Part shown: in pieces, positions 24,834-34,763 of the stretch
Layout: every line of letters starts with the position of its first letter
How positions within the stretch are numbered: the stretch's first letter is position 1
From: Clostridia bacterium
GTDB lineage: Bacteria > Bacillota > Clostridia > Peptostreptococcales > JAAYPU01
Assembly: GCA_016278615.1 (NCBI GenBank)
Contig: JADQBM010000025.1
Coordinates: forward strand, 1 to 37,251
Length of the DNA: 37,251 bases
Direction of reading: 5' to 3'
The notes under the pieces: model-generated
The model's input: the letters and a program-made list of their open reading frames with translations, nothing else
Told to the model about the DNA's origin: nothing
The model's database searches: none
Position numbers and translations under genes: made by a program

Positions 24834-25292
24834 GGAACAGGGGACAGGGAAGTGTAAGTATAAGCTTAAGCTTAAGTGTAAGTAAAGATACAAGTATAGG
24901 ATTTAACTTAAACTACTCCGAAGGAGTTTATTTAAGTTTAACACTCAATTCTGTAGGGGCTGGTCCTGTGCCTGCCCGAACAAGATACAGATGACAGGGG
25001 ACAAGACTTAAAACTAAAAAGATAAGAGAGATAAAAGAAAAGATAAGAGAGATGAAAGAAAAGATAAGAGATAAGAGAGGTAAAAGAAAAGATAAAAGAT
25101 AAGAGATAAGAGATAACAGTTAAGGATGATTTTTATCAAAATCTCCATTTTTACATGATTTAGATTTATTAATAAATCTTTTATACAAATGAAGATTATG
25201 TGCAACAAAATCCCCCTAAACTATTATCTATTATCTGTTATCTATTATCTCTCATCTCTATTATCTATTATCTATTATCTATCATCTATCTA
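24834..25292. repeat. Intergenic repeat cluster: palindrome, 26-mer and period-7 tracts
   Basis: The ~580-base gap between the divergent ABC operon and the DUF554 gene holds no gene. It has hexamer-like AAGTGT/AAGCTT runs (24850-24890); a hairpin ACTCCGAAGGAGT at 24915-24927 flanked by ACTTAAAC/TTAAGTTTAA; the 26-nt repeat at 24953-24978; a purine-rich GATAAGA tract (about 25017-25118); and a pyrimidine CTATTAT tract (about 25219-25292) roughly complementary to it, so the two could pair around a central palindrome AGATTTATT/AATAAATCT (25162-25179). The hairpin and 26-mer recur together at 36961-37071. Confidence 0.85.
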
Positions 25293-25309
25293 TATAAGGG
25301 GGAATACAA

Positions 25310-26005
25310 ATGTTAGGACCAGTCATTAACACCGTAACCGTTATCATATGTGCACTTATTGGAACATTTCTTCATGGAGGGATACCTGAACGATTTAATG
25401 ATACAATCATGAAAGCCTTGGGACTAGTTGTGATACTTTTAGGGCTCACGGGTGCTTTTGAAGTACAGCATTTTGTGCTCCTTATATTCAGCATGGTTTT
25501 TGGAAGCATTTTTGGAGAATTAATGGACATTGACGGGAGTCTTAACCGATTAGGAGAATGGATTGAGAAAAAAGTTGGAAAGGGAGAAGGAACTATTGCC
25601 AAAGGATTTGTAACTGCCAGTTTGATATTTTGTGTTGGTTCCATGGCAATTGTAGGGGCACTTCAAAGTGGATTGACAGGCAATCATGAAATGCTTATTG
25701 CAAAATCTATAATTGATGGATTTACATCCATTATTCTCGCTTCCACTATGGGAATCGGCGTTATTTTTTCTGCAATCATTATATTCTTATATGAGGGCGG
25801 TATTGCTTTAGGTGCATCTTCTATTAAAGATTATTTGAGTTCGGAAGTTATTAATGAAATATCAGCTGTAGGAGGACTATTAATCGCCGCATTAGGATTA
25901 AATTTTCTTGATGTTAAAAGGATCAAGGTAGCAAATATGCTTCCGGCTTTATTAGTACCTTTTATTTATTTTATGGTTAAAGATTTTTTTCCAAATATTT
26001 TTTAA
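25310..26005 (+). CDS. DUF554 membrane protein
   Basis: 231 residues, with about six or seven hydrophobic helices. It matches the DUF554 (YdfK-like) family: GPVINTVTVIICALIGTF at the start, KALGLVVILLGLTGA, IFCVGSMAIVGALQSGL, and VGGLLIAALGLNFLDVKRI at the end. The molecular role of this family is not established; membrane transport has been suggested. ATG is preceded by a GGGGGA site directly after the CTATTAT repeat tract. No operon partner; groES follows with its own promoter and CIRCE. Confidence 0.88.
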   Translation: MLGPVINTVTVIICALIGTFLHGGIPERFNDTIMKALGLVVILLGLTGAFEVQHFVLLIFSMVFGSIFGELMDIDGSLNRLGEWIEKKVGKGEGTIAKGFVTASLIFCVGSMAIVGALQSGLTGNHEMLIAKSIIDGFTSIILASTMGIGVIFSAIIIFLYEGGIALGASSIKDYLSSEVINEISAVGGLLIAALGLNFLDVKRIKVANMLPALLVPFIYFMVKDFFPNIF

Positions 26006-26148
26006 AAAATGAAGAAAAAGATAGTATATTTAAGCATATCCATGTAATAATAACCAATAGGTAGATTTTTGGAATAAAATAGTTATTTTTTATTGTATTT
26101 AATCCATATTTATGCTTGATTAAATAGCAGATATATATTAAATTATAA

Positions 26149-26175
26149 TTAGCACTCATTAAAGAGGAGTGCTAA
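26149..26175 (+). promoter_or_regulatory. CIRCE operator (HrcA binding site) of groESL
   Basis: A perfect inverted repeat TTAGCACTC, nine bases, GAGTGCTAA, identical to the CIRCE consensus. It starts at the end of a TATAAT (26144-26149) and covers the likely transcription start, so HrcA should repress groESL until heat shock. hrcA itself is not in the window. Confidence 0.97.
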
Positions 26176-26230
26176 CAATTTGTTAAAACAATTCAATTCA
26201 TATTTTTTATACAAGAAGGAGGTTAAGTCT

Positions 26231-28181
<1,951 letters not shown>

Positions 28182-28195
28182 ATCTAAAAAGAAAG

Positions 28196-28229
28196 AAATG
28201 AGTAGAGCTAAAGCTTTACTCATTTTTTT
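28196..28229 (+). terminator. Intrinsic terminator of groESL
   Basis: AATGAGTA pairs with TACTCATT, extended inward by four pairs to a TAAA loop, and is followed by a T-run. It starts 15 bases after the groEL stop. Confidence 0.9.
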
Positions 28230-28410
28230 AACTAAAATCTCCCCCGGAAGGGAATTATTTTTATGATGAAAAACACAAAGAAGGGAACTTTAAGAGGTTT
28301 TTATAAAGTCAAATAAGAAATGAAGTCTATCTCACAAATAAAAAAATCTATTGAAGCAAGATAAGATATGAGATAGAATTATAATGTTAATTTAAAGGGG
28401 GGCAATATTT

Positions 28411-29313
28411 TTGAAAAGATTTGTATTTTTATTTGTAGTACTTGTTCTAGCAGTATTCTTATTCTTTTATGTTACGGGCAAGTTTAGTTTGGGCACAGAA
28501 GCGCAAGAGACTTTAAATCCTGTTGAAGACACAGAAGAGGATGATAGTCAAATGGATGATAACAGTATTGAAGGAGAGCCTGATCCTTCAGACGATGCTG
28601 AAATACAAGAGGAAGAAGAAGTGGTTGAGACAGAAGATCCACAAGACAATACGGATATGGATACCGATGTTGAAGAGGAACTCGAGATAAAATCACCTAT
28701 TAAGGGTGCTGAGGAATTTTATAAGGATGTCATTGTTGTGGACAAGCCCGATGATATAAAGGTATTGGTTAATAAAAAGAACGTTCTTAAATCCGATTAT
28801 GAACCATCAGACCTTGTAAAGCCGGAGGTATTTGCCCCTGGTCGATCGGAAATCGAAATGTTTATGCGTGAAGAGGTAGCAACATCTATTTTAGAATTGG
28901 TCAATGCTGCTGAAGCGGAAGCAGATTTAGAAATCCTACCGGCATCAGCTTACCGATCCTACGAACTTCAGACCATCATCTTTCAAAACAATGTCAACAA
29001 GAAAGGTTCTGTAGAGAAAGCCAATGAAACCAGTGCTTTACCAGGGCAAAGCGAACATCAGACAGGCTTGGCAGTGGATATGTCCTGTAGCAGTATAGGA
29101 TATAAGATCAACAATTCCTTTGCGGATACAGAAGAGGCCCTGTGGTTAGCAGATAATGCGCATCGTTTTGGGTTTATTATACGGTATCCCAAAGGTAAAA
29201 CAGATATCACAGGATATAGCTATGAGCCGTGGCATTTGAGATATGTTGGGGAAGATACGGCACTGAGTATATTTGAAGATGGTATCACTTTTGAAGAATA
29301 TTTAAGTGAATAA
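28411..29313 (+). CDS. VanY-type D-alanyl-D-alanine carboxypeptidase (M15B), membrane anchored
   Basis: 300 residues, TTG start with GGGGGGC eight bases upstream. An N-terminal hydrophobic helix (about 4-24) anchors or exports the protein; then an acidic, low-complexity linker (about 30-95, rich in Glu and Asp); then an M15B peptidase domain. Zinc-site residues are visible: S214-x-H216-x2-G219-x-A221-x-D223 (SEHQTGLAVD) and E272-P-W-H275 (EPWHLRYVG). It trims the last D-Ala from peptidoglycan stem peptides outside the cell. VanY relatives in vancomycin clusters do the same, but no van genes are near, so a normal wall-maturation role is likely. Confidence 0.92.
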   Translation: MKRFVFLFVVLVLAVFLFFYVTGKFSLGTEAQETLNPVEDTEEDDSQMDDNSIEGEPDPSDDAEIQEEEEVVETEDPQDNTDMDTDVEEELEIKSPIKGAEEFYKDVIVVDKPDDIKVLVNKKNVLKSDYEPSDLVKPEVFAPGRSEIEMFMREEVATSILELVNAAEAEADLEILPASAYRSYELQTIIFQNNVNKKGSVEKANETSALPGQSEHQTGLAVDMSCSSIGYKINNSFADTEEALWLADNAHRFGFIIRYPKGKTDITGYSYEPWHLRYVGEDTALSIFEDGITFEEYLSE

Positions 29314-29336
29314 ATAGTTACTGGAGGCTGACCAAT

Positions 29337-29924
29337 TTGAAAATTACATTAATTAACGGATATGATAGAAGTCGAAGCCCAAGTTTTTTAGACAGTATCA
29401 AGAGAACCATTTCGGACTACTATTCTAAACCCGGTCAGCAAATGGCTTATCACGACCTTATGAACAAAGAGATATCAACCTGCTTAGAATGTGAGGACTG
29501 CTTTGTTAAGACACCAGGAAAATGCGTCATTGAAGATGATCACTTTCTTATAATGAGAGATTATATCACCAGTGATATTGTTTTTTGGATTGCCCCTATT
29601 AGCTTTGGGAGTTATGGTGCAAATGTAAAGAGGGTAATGGAAAGATTTCAACCACTTTTAGTCCCTTCTATTGAGAAAACAAAAGGGAAATATCGATATA
29701 AAAAACGATATCTTAAATATCCAAAGGTTATGATAATTGGCATTCTTCCTGAAGCAGATAAAGCAGATGAAACCATATTTTTTGAATTGGCAGAAAGCAG
29801 CTTGGAAATATTCAGTAGTAAAGGCCTGTCTTTATTATTATATGAGCATCTAAGCGATGGTGAAATATTGGAAAGGCTTGAAAAGACCCTAGAGGATATA
29901 GGGAGGTCAGACAATGAAGATTAG
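29337..29924 (+). CDS. Flavodoxin-like NAD(P)H-dependent FMN reductase family protein
   Basis: 195 residues, TTG start after GGAGG. The fold is that of the flavodoxin-like multimeric reductase family: MKITLINGYDRSRSPS (phosphate-binding loop), then a Cys-rich loop CLECEDCFVKTPGKCVIEDD typical of iron-sulfur flavoprotein-like members, and WIAPISFGSYGANVKRVMERF near the flavin. The substrate is unknown. It ends in a tandem TAG TAG and overlaps the next gene by 11 bases, so the two are probably co-translated. Confidence 0.82.
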   Translation: MKITLINGYDRSRSPSFLDSIKRTISDYYSKPGQQMAYHDLMNKEISTCLECEDCFVKTPGKCVIEDDHFLIMRDYITSDIVFWIAPISFGSYGANVKRVMERFQPLLVPSIEKTKGKYRYKKRYLKYPKVMIIGILPEADKADETIFFELAESSLEIFSSKGLSLLLYEHLSDGEILERLEKTLEDIGRSDNED

Positions 29925-30576
29925 TAGTGCCTTATTGATTTTTGGATGCCAGGAGAAATCAAAGGGTTCAGCCGATGTTATTGGAAAATTTCTTTCAAAT
30001 AAGCTACAGGAAAAAATGGTGCATACAGGATTGAGATATGCGTCAGATTTAATTAGAAGCAAAGAAATCCTCATATCGACAATAAACGATTTTGATTCTA
30101 TTATATTATTATGTCCAGAAAAGATAGGTGGACTTCCGTCTGATATCATTGAACTTATGGATATTTTGTCCGTTAATAAAGAACAAATTCATAAAGATAG
30201 ACCCATAATGCTTTTATTAGAATCCGATTTTCCAGAAATAGAACAAAATAATCTAAGTGTAAAAATTGCCAGAAATTTTTCCGAAAAGATGAAATTCAAA
30301 TGGCAGGGTGTACTTTGCTTTTCACAAAGCGGAATGATGAGAGATAAAAATCTAAGTGACATTAAAAACAAATTCAAGAGAATTATTAAAGCTTTAGAGG
30401 TATTAGCGAATAACATTGAAGAAGGTGGCAAAATCAATACCAAAGCTTATGAATTAGTGAATAAGAAAATTATGTCTGTGACATCCTATAATTTATCCAA
30501 GAAAAAGCAGTGGAAAAATGAAGCAAAAAAATATGGAACTCAAAAAGAATTGGACTTAAAAACCCTTGATATATAA
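29914..30576 (+). CDS. Hypothetical protein, degenerate flavodoxin-like partner
   Basis: 220 residues. No confident family. The N-terminal half resembles a flavodoxin fold in outline: MKISSALLIFGCQEKSKGS begins a beta strand and loop, and FDSIILLCPEKIGGLPSDIIELMDIL matches the strand-loop-helix seen in FMN reductases. The C-terminal 80 residues are Lys-rich and charged. The start overlaps the upstream flavoprotein gene and has GGGAGGT upstream, so a paired function, perhaps as a subunit, is likely. Not otherwise assigned. Confidence 0.7.
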   Translation: MKISSALLIFGCQEKSKGSADVIGKFLSNKLQEKMVHTGLRYASDLIRSKEILISTINDFDSIILLCPEKIGGLPSDIIELMDILSVNKEQIHKDRPIMLLLESDFPEIEQNNLSVKIARNFSEKMKFKWQGVLCFSQSGMMRDKNLSDIKNKFKRIIKALEVLANNIEEGGKINTKAYELVNKKIMSVTSYNLSKKKQWKNEAKKYGTQKELDLKTLDI

Positions 30577-30670
30577 TCTATATTGACAGCATTCCAGACT
30601 CTCTGATAACGCATACAAACAAAGTTCTTGGCTTGAGGATGGAGTCTTAGAATTCTTAGTCATCGGATAA

Positions 30671-30784
30671 AAATTAACCGAAAGAAAGTATTTGGGAGAT
30701 ATTACAAAAACCAGCTTAATTGAAAGTCACCCGCAGGATATCAATATTACCAGAGAAGAATCAAACTATAGTGTAGGAGAATAG
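30671..30784 (+). pseudogene. Possible gene remnant before guaA
   Basis: A short open frame of 37 codons with no good start codon and ending TAG reads as ordinary hydrophilic protein (contains LIESHPQDINITREE). It may be the decayed tail of a gene. The TAG directly abuts a GTG within the guaA ribosome site. Chance cannot be excluded. Confidence 0.25.
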
Positions 30785-30793
30785 GTGAAGAAA

Positions 30794-32335
30794 ATGAAAT
30801 ATGAAGGGATTTTAGTAATTGATTTTGGTGGACAGTATAATCAACTAATTGCTCGGAGAGTTAGGGAAGAAAATGTTTACTGTGAGGTTGCTCCTTATTC
30901 AAAAGCTCTTGAAGCCGTGAAAGAAAAGAATCCGAAAGGGATTATATTCACAGGAGGGCCAGCCAGCGTATATGCAGAAAATGCACCAACTGTGCCAAAA
31001 GAATTGTTCGAAATGGGCGTACCTATATTGGGTATTTGTTATGGGGCACAAATTATGGCTCATTTAATGGGAGGAAAAGTAGAAAGACCTGTATTGAAAG
31101 AATACGGTCGAGTAAAGGTAGGTATAACAGATAACTTTATTAGCAGTGATATTTTTGATGGAATTCCTTTAGAAAATGAGTGTTGGATGAGCCATACTGA
31201 TCATATCGGAAATGTTCCCCAAGGATTTAGAGTGACTTCAAGTACAAAACATTGTCTTGTTGCATCAATGGAGAATACAGATAAAAAAATGTACGCGGTA
31301 CAATTCCATCCTGAAGTTGAGCATACACCTTTCGGAAGAAAGCTTCTAAGAAATTTTGTTTATAACGTGTGTGGCTGTTCAGGGAATTGGACAATGGCAA
31401 ATTTTGCAGAGCAAAAAATTGCGGAGATAAAAGAAGTCGTCAAAGATAAAAAAGTTTTATGTGCACTCTCTGGCGGCGTAGATTCGTCGGTAGCGGCTGT
31501 GATGGTTCACCATGCAATTGGTGATCAGCTGACATGTGTTTTTGTAGATCATGGTTTATTGAGAAAAGATGAAGGAGACCAGGTGGAGACTCTTTTTAAA
31601 GAGAAATTTCATATGAATCTTATTCGAGTCAATGCACAGGAGAGATTTTTGAATCGATTAAAAGGGTTCGATGAACCGGAAAAGAAGAGAAAGATAATAG
31701 GTGAAGAATTCATAAGAGTATTTGAAGAAGAAGCATTAAAGTTAGGCGAAATCGATTTTTTACTTCAAGGAACCATTTACCCAGACGTTGTTGAAAGCGG
31801 ATCGGGGGATGCGGCAGTCATAAAAAGCCATCATAATGTGGGAGGGCTACCCGAAGACATGAAGCTAAAGCTTCTTGAGCCTTTGAGATTGCTTTTCAAA
31901 GATGAGGTGAGAAAAGTTGGAGAAGAGCTTGAAATGCCATCAGAAGTCGTTTGGAGACAACCTTTTCCTGGTCCAGGCCTTGCCATTAGATGTTTAGGTG
32001 AAGTGACGGAAGAAAAGTTAGAGATTATAAAAGAATCCGATGCCATTTTAAGGGAAGAAATTAAAACCAATGGACTTGAAAATGAAATATGGCAGTACTT
32101 TACCGTGCTTCCCAATATTAAAAGTGTGGGGGTCATGGGAGATGAAAGGACTTATGTACATACAGTAGGCATCAGAGCCGTTACATCCGTTGATGGGATG
32201 ACCTCAGATTGGGCAAGAATCCCATACAATGTACTGGAGAAAATATCCAACAGAATTGTCAATGAGGTTGAACAGGTGAATAGGATTGTATATGACATTA
32301 CTTCTAAGCCACCATCGACTATTGAGTGGGAATAA
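30794..32335 (+). CDS. guaA: GMP synthase (glutamine-hydrolysing)
   Basis: 513 residues, the usual length. Converts XMP to GMP with glutamine and ATP. N-terminal glutaminase: [23 protein letters not shown] (catalytic Cys) and QFHPEVEHT; then the ATP-pyrophosphatase loop [11 protein letters not shown]; then the dimerisation domain ending [13 protein letters not shown] 30794 is chosen because the family starts just before the ILVIDFGGQ strand and AGGTG lies six bases upstream; a GTG three codons earlier is also possible. No purine riboswitch is seen in the preceding ~200 bases. Confidence 0.97.
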   Translation: MKYEGILVIDFGGQYNQLIARRVREENVYCEVAPYSKALEAVKEKNPKGIIFTGGPASVYAENAPTVPKELFEMGVPILGICYGAQIMAHLMGGKVERPVLKEYGRVKVGITDNFISSDIFDGIPLENECWMSHTDHIGNVPQGFRVTSSTKHCLVASMENTDKKMYAVQFHPEVEHTPFGRKLLRNFVYNVCGCSGNWTMANFAEQKIAEIKEVVKDKKVLCALSGGVDSSVAAVMVHHAIGDQLTCVFVDHGLLRKDEGDQVETLFKEKFHMNLIRVNAQERFLNRLKGFDEPEKKRKIIGEEFIRVFEEEALKLGEIDFLLQGTIYPDVVESGSGDAAVIKSHHNVGGLPEDMKLKLLEPLRLLFKDEVRKVGEELEMPSEVVWRQPFPGPGLAIRCLGEVTEEKLEIIKESDAILREEIKTNGLENEIWQYFTVLPNIKSVGVMGDERTYVHTVGIRAVTSVDGMTSDWARIPYNVLEKISNRIVNEVEQVNRIVYDITSKPPSTIEWE

Positions 32336-32661
32336 GGCTTGTCTTTTTTTCGCTATGCGTTGTTGTACAGTTTGCTTCGTTGCTCACATACTCCAATGTA
32401 TGCTCCGCACACAGTCTCAAAGACGAAATCAAATAGATTTCCGCAGTCTCAAAGACGCAATATAAAATTGCTGTCTCGTTGCGAATGGAACTCCTAACCA
32501 ATCAAAGATTGGGGATTTCCACTTTTTTCGTTGCGAATGACAACTGTAACCAATCTAACGATTGGACAGTTTCACTTCAGCAACCAGTACGCCTAGCCTA
32601 GCGGAAAAAATCCTGCGCCTTAGTATAGAGCATTGAATAGAATAATGTAAAACAAAAGAAT
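32336..32661. repeat. Non-coding gap after guaA with partial direct repeats
   Basis: No gene. The motif CAGTCTCAAAGACG occurs twice (about 32413 and 32445), and TCGTTGCGAATG is followed in two places by ACCAATC, a few bases and GATTGG, making two similar small hairpins about 64 bases apart. The region is richer in G/C than flanks in places and may be a decayed dispersed repeat. No convincing guaA terminator other than the T-run at 32343-32350. Confidence 0.5.
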
Positions 32662-32690
32662 ATTAGGCAGCATTATAAATGCTGCCTAAT
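32662..32690. terminator. Bidirectional terminator
   Basis: Perfect 13-base arms ATTAGGCAGCATT and AATGCTGCCTAAT around ATA, with TCGCTTTT to the right and, on the minus strand, ATTCTTTTG to the left. It can end guaA-direction transcripts and the leftward small Gly-rich gene. Confidence 0.85.
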
Positions 32691-32732
32691 CGCTTTTAAT
32701 GTAAGGCTTAGGGGTGTAAGGATCTTAGTGCA

Positions 32733-32870
32733 TTAGCAACCTTTTCCATATCCTCCAAAGATGCCGCAGTTACAGAATAATACTACGAGCAATAAGAAGA
32801 AAAATAACAAACTGCTATTGTCGTCAAAGATACCGCCGATACCACCGATGCCACCTTGTGCGTCAGCCAT
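32733..32870 (-). CDS. Small Gly-rich hydrophobic protein, YjcZ/SscA-like
   Basis: 45 residues. Starts MADAQGGIGGIGGIFDD, then a hydrophobic helix LLFFFLLLVVLF and a Gly/Cys tail ending GYGKGC. GAGGT lies eight bases before ATG on the minus strand. The layout resembles the YjcZ-type small sporulation proteins of Bacillus, which suggests expression during spore formation; family membership is by pattern only. Single gene with its own terminator. Confidence 0.7.
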   Translation of the reverse strand: MADAQGGIGGIGGIFDDNSSLLFFFLLLVVLFCNCGIFGGYGKGC

Positions 32871-32953
32871 TGTGTAAAACCTCCTCAGTATAATAGTTTT
32901 TTTCACTATTATAATATGATACGAAAAGGATATTGTGCTTAAAGGCAACGCAA

Positions 32954-32983
32954 TAAAAAACCAGTATTTTTTAAGTACTGGTT
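32954..32983 (-). terminator. Intrinsic terminator of the bactofilin gene
   Basis: Minus-strand stem AACCAGTA / TACTGGTT followed by six Ts, located 20 bases past the bactofilin stop. Confidence 0.85.
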
Positions 32984-33002
32984 AAGAAGTTGATTGGTAG
33001 GT

Positions 33003-33395
33003 TTATTTTTTATTTTTATCCGCGTCTAATTTCATATTATCTGAATTTGGCGTTTTCATTTTACAATTTCCTTCAAAAGAAGCGTTGCCTTTAACAATAA
33101 GGGTCTTAATGTCCACGTCTCCTATTAATTTGCCTGTTTCATGGAGGGTTAGAGAATCTTGTGTTTCAATATTGCCATGAACCGCTCCAAAGACTTCTAC
33201 GTTTATGGCTTTGATATTTCCTTGAACCATGGAGTCCTCTCCAACGATTAGATTGCCATCTAAAATGACATCACCATTTATTCTTCCTTCAACTCGGGTT
33301 AAACCCGATGATTCCAGTTTACCTGTAAACACGGCATTTTTTCCAACTAGTGTATCAAAAGTGCTTGGGTTTGTTTCACTATATTTCTTACTCAT
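33003..33395 (-). CDS. Bactofilin (polymer-forming cytoskeletal protein)
   Basis: 130 residues with the DUF583 beta-helix: repeated turns such as GRINGDVILDGNLIVGE, VQGNIKAINVEVFGAVHGNI and GKLIGDVDIKTLIVKGNASFEG. Bactofilins form filaments without nucleotide and organise cell-wall enzymes or shape. GGAGGTG precedes the start at eight bases. The C-terminal tail is charged and likely disordered. Single gene. Confidence 0.93.
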   Translation of the reverse strand: MSKKYSETNPSTFDTLVGKNAVFTGKLESSGLTRVEGRINGDVILDGNLIVGEDSMVQGNIKAINVEVFGAVHGNIETQDSLTLHETGKLIGDVDIKTLIVKGNASFEGNCKMKTPNSDNMKLDADKNKK

Positions 33396-33618
33396 TAATT
33401 AACACCTCCTTATCTCACAGTTTTAAGTTAATATTATGTTACTATACTATGAATATAATATCAATTAAAAAGAATATTAAATTAAGGTAGTAAATAGCGT
33501 TTCAAATCTTTTGGTTTAATTTGTTTTAATAAGTTGAAACATCTTTTAAAGACATCCTTACAATAAGTGAGGAAATATAATATAATGAAGAGTAACAATA
33601 AGGAAAAGGAGAGCTTCT

Positions 33619-34746
33619 ATGTTCGAAAAAAAGAGAGGAACACCCCTTAAAATAGTATTAATTATTTTATTACTATCACCTATTCTAATCTTTTCGGAAT
33701 TTTTCATCAACGATAGAGAAGCTGAAATACCTGTAATTAATAGCAATGAAGAAATATCTGAAGTAAATGATGACATGGATGAAGAAGAAAAAAATGATGA
33801 TAAAGTGACCCTGTGTTTTACTGGGGATGTGATGATGAATAGCTATTTCGCAGATTATATTAATAATTTTGGTGTAGACTATTCTTGGACGGATGTATCA
33901 GATATATTACAGAAGGCAGACATCACTGCCATTAACCTTGAAACAAGCGTCAGTGAAAGAGGCAAATCTCTAAAAAGAGAAGGATACGGCTTCAGATCGC
34001 AACCTGAAACATTACAAGGTTTAGTAAATGCAGGTGTTGATTTGGTTAATCTCGCTAATAATCATACCTACGATTATGGAGAAACAGCTTTTCTTGATAC
34101 TCTGGATCACCTTGAAAAGAGCAATATTGTCTATTCCGGTGCTGGAAAGAATCTTGAAGAAGCCATTGATGTCAAAATTTTGAAAAGAAACAATTTGAAT
34201 GTAGGATTTATTAGCTTTTCGGAGGTTCAATCATCTGGCAGTTTTAAAGCGGATGAAGACAAAGCCGGGATTGCTTTTTTTAATAAAAATGATGACTCGC
34301 TGATATTAGATGTAGTGACTAAGGCAAAAAAAGAATGTGATATTTTATTTGTAATGCTTCATTGGGGTGTTGAATATAACAGTGTGCCATCTGAATATCA
34401 AATTGAATTGGCTCACAGAATCATTGATAAAGGGGCAGATGGGATAATAGGACATCATCCTCATATTCTTCAAGGCATGGAAATATATAAAGAACGTCCG
34501 ATAATATACAGTGTAGGGAATTTCTTGTTCCTGAAGAAAAATGAAGAAGCTGGCAAAACAGCGGTATTTGAATTAGAGTTTGGAAAAGATAATTTTATAG
34601 GCGGACGTTTCTACCCCGTTCATATTGATAAATGCAAGGCAGACTTATTGGAAGAGGATGACCCAATGAAAAAAGAAATTATTCAAAAGCTTTCAAATTT
34701 ATCACAAGGTTTTGGAACCAATATAACCACTGAAGGCACTTTTTGA
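33619..34746 (+). CDS. CapA/PgsA-like metallophosphatase-fold protein
   Basis: 375 residues. An N-terminal signal anchor (about 10-30), then a short acidic linker, then a CapA domain: CFTGDVMMN (Asp70 likely a metal ligand), NLETSVSERG, NLANNHTYDYG, LHWGVEYN and GHHPHILQGMEIYKERPIIYSVGNFLF. Members take part in poly-gamma-glutamate capsule making or are exported phosphoesterases. No capB/capC genes are near, so the substrate is open. GGAG lies before ATG. Three bases overlap the TTG of an in-frame extension of nadE, but the real nadE start is 18 bases later. Confidence 0.9.
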   Translation: MFEKKRGTPLKIVLIILLLSPILIFSEFFINDREAEIPVINSNEEISEVNDDMDEEEKNDDKVTLCFTGDVMMNSYFADYINNFGVDYSWTDVSDILQKADITAINLETSVSERGKSLKREGYGFRSQPETLQGLVNAGVDLVNLANNHTYDYGETAFLDTLDHLEKSNIVYSGAGKNLEEAIDVKILKRNNLNVGFISFSEVQSSGSFKADEDKAGIAFFNKNDDSLILDVVTKAKKECDILFVMLHWGVEYNSVPSEYQIELAHRIIDKGADGIIGHHPHILQGMEIYKERPIIYSVGNFLFLKKNEEAGKTAVFELEFGKDNFIGGRFYPVHIDKCKADLLEEDDPMKKEIIQKLSNLSQGFGTNITTEGTF

Positions 34747-34763
34747 GAGTTGAGGTAAGAGAT

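Noticed and set aside
28411-29313. Vancomycin-resistance vanY as part of a resistance cluster
   Set aside because: The M15B domain is clear, but no vanHAX or vanRS genes are nearby, so a resistance role is not supported.
30577-30793. Purine riboswitch before guaA
   Set aside because: No three-way junction with the conserved loop motifs of the purine aptamer was found.
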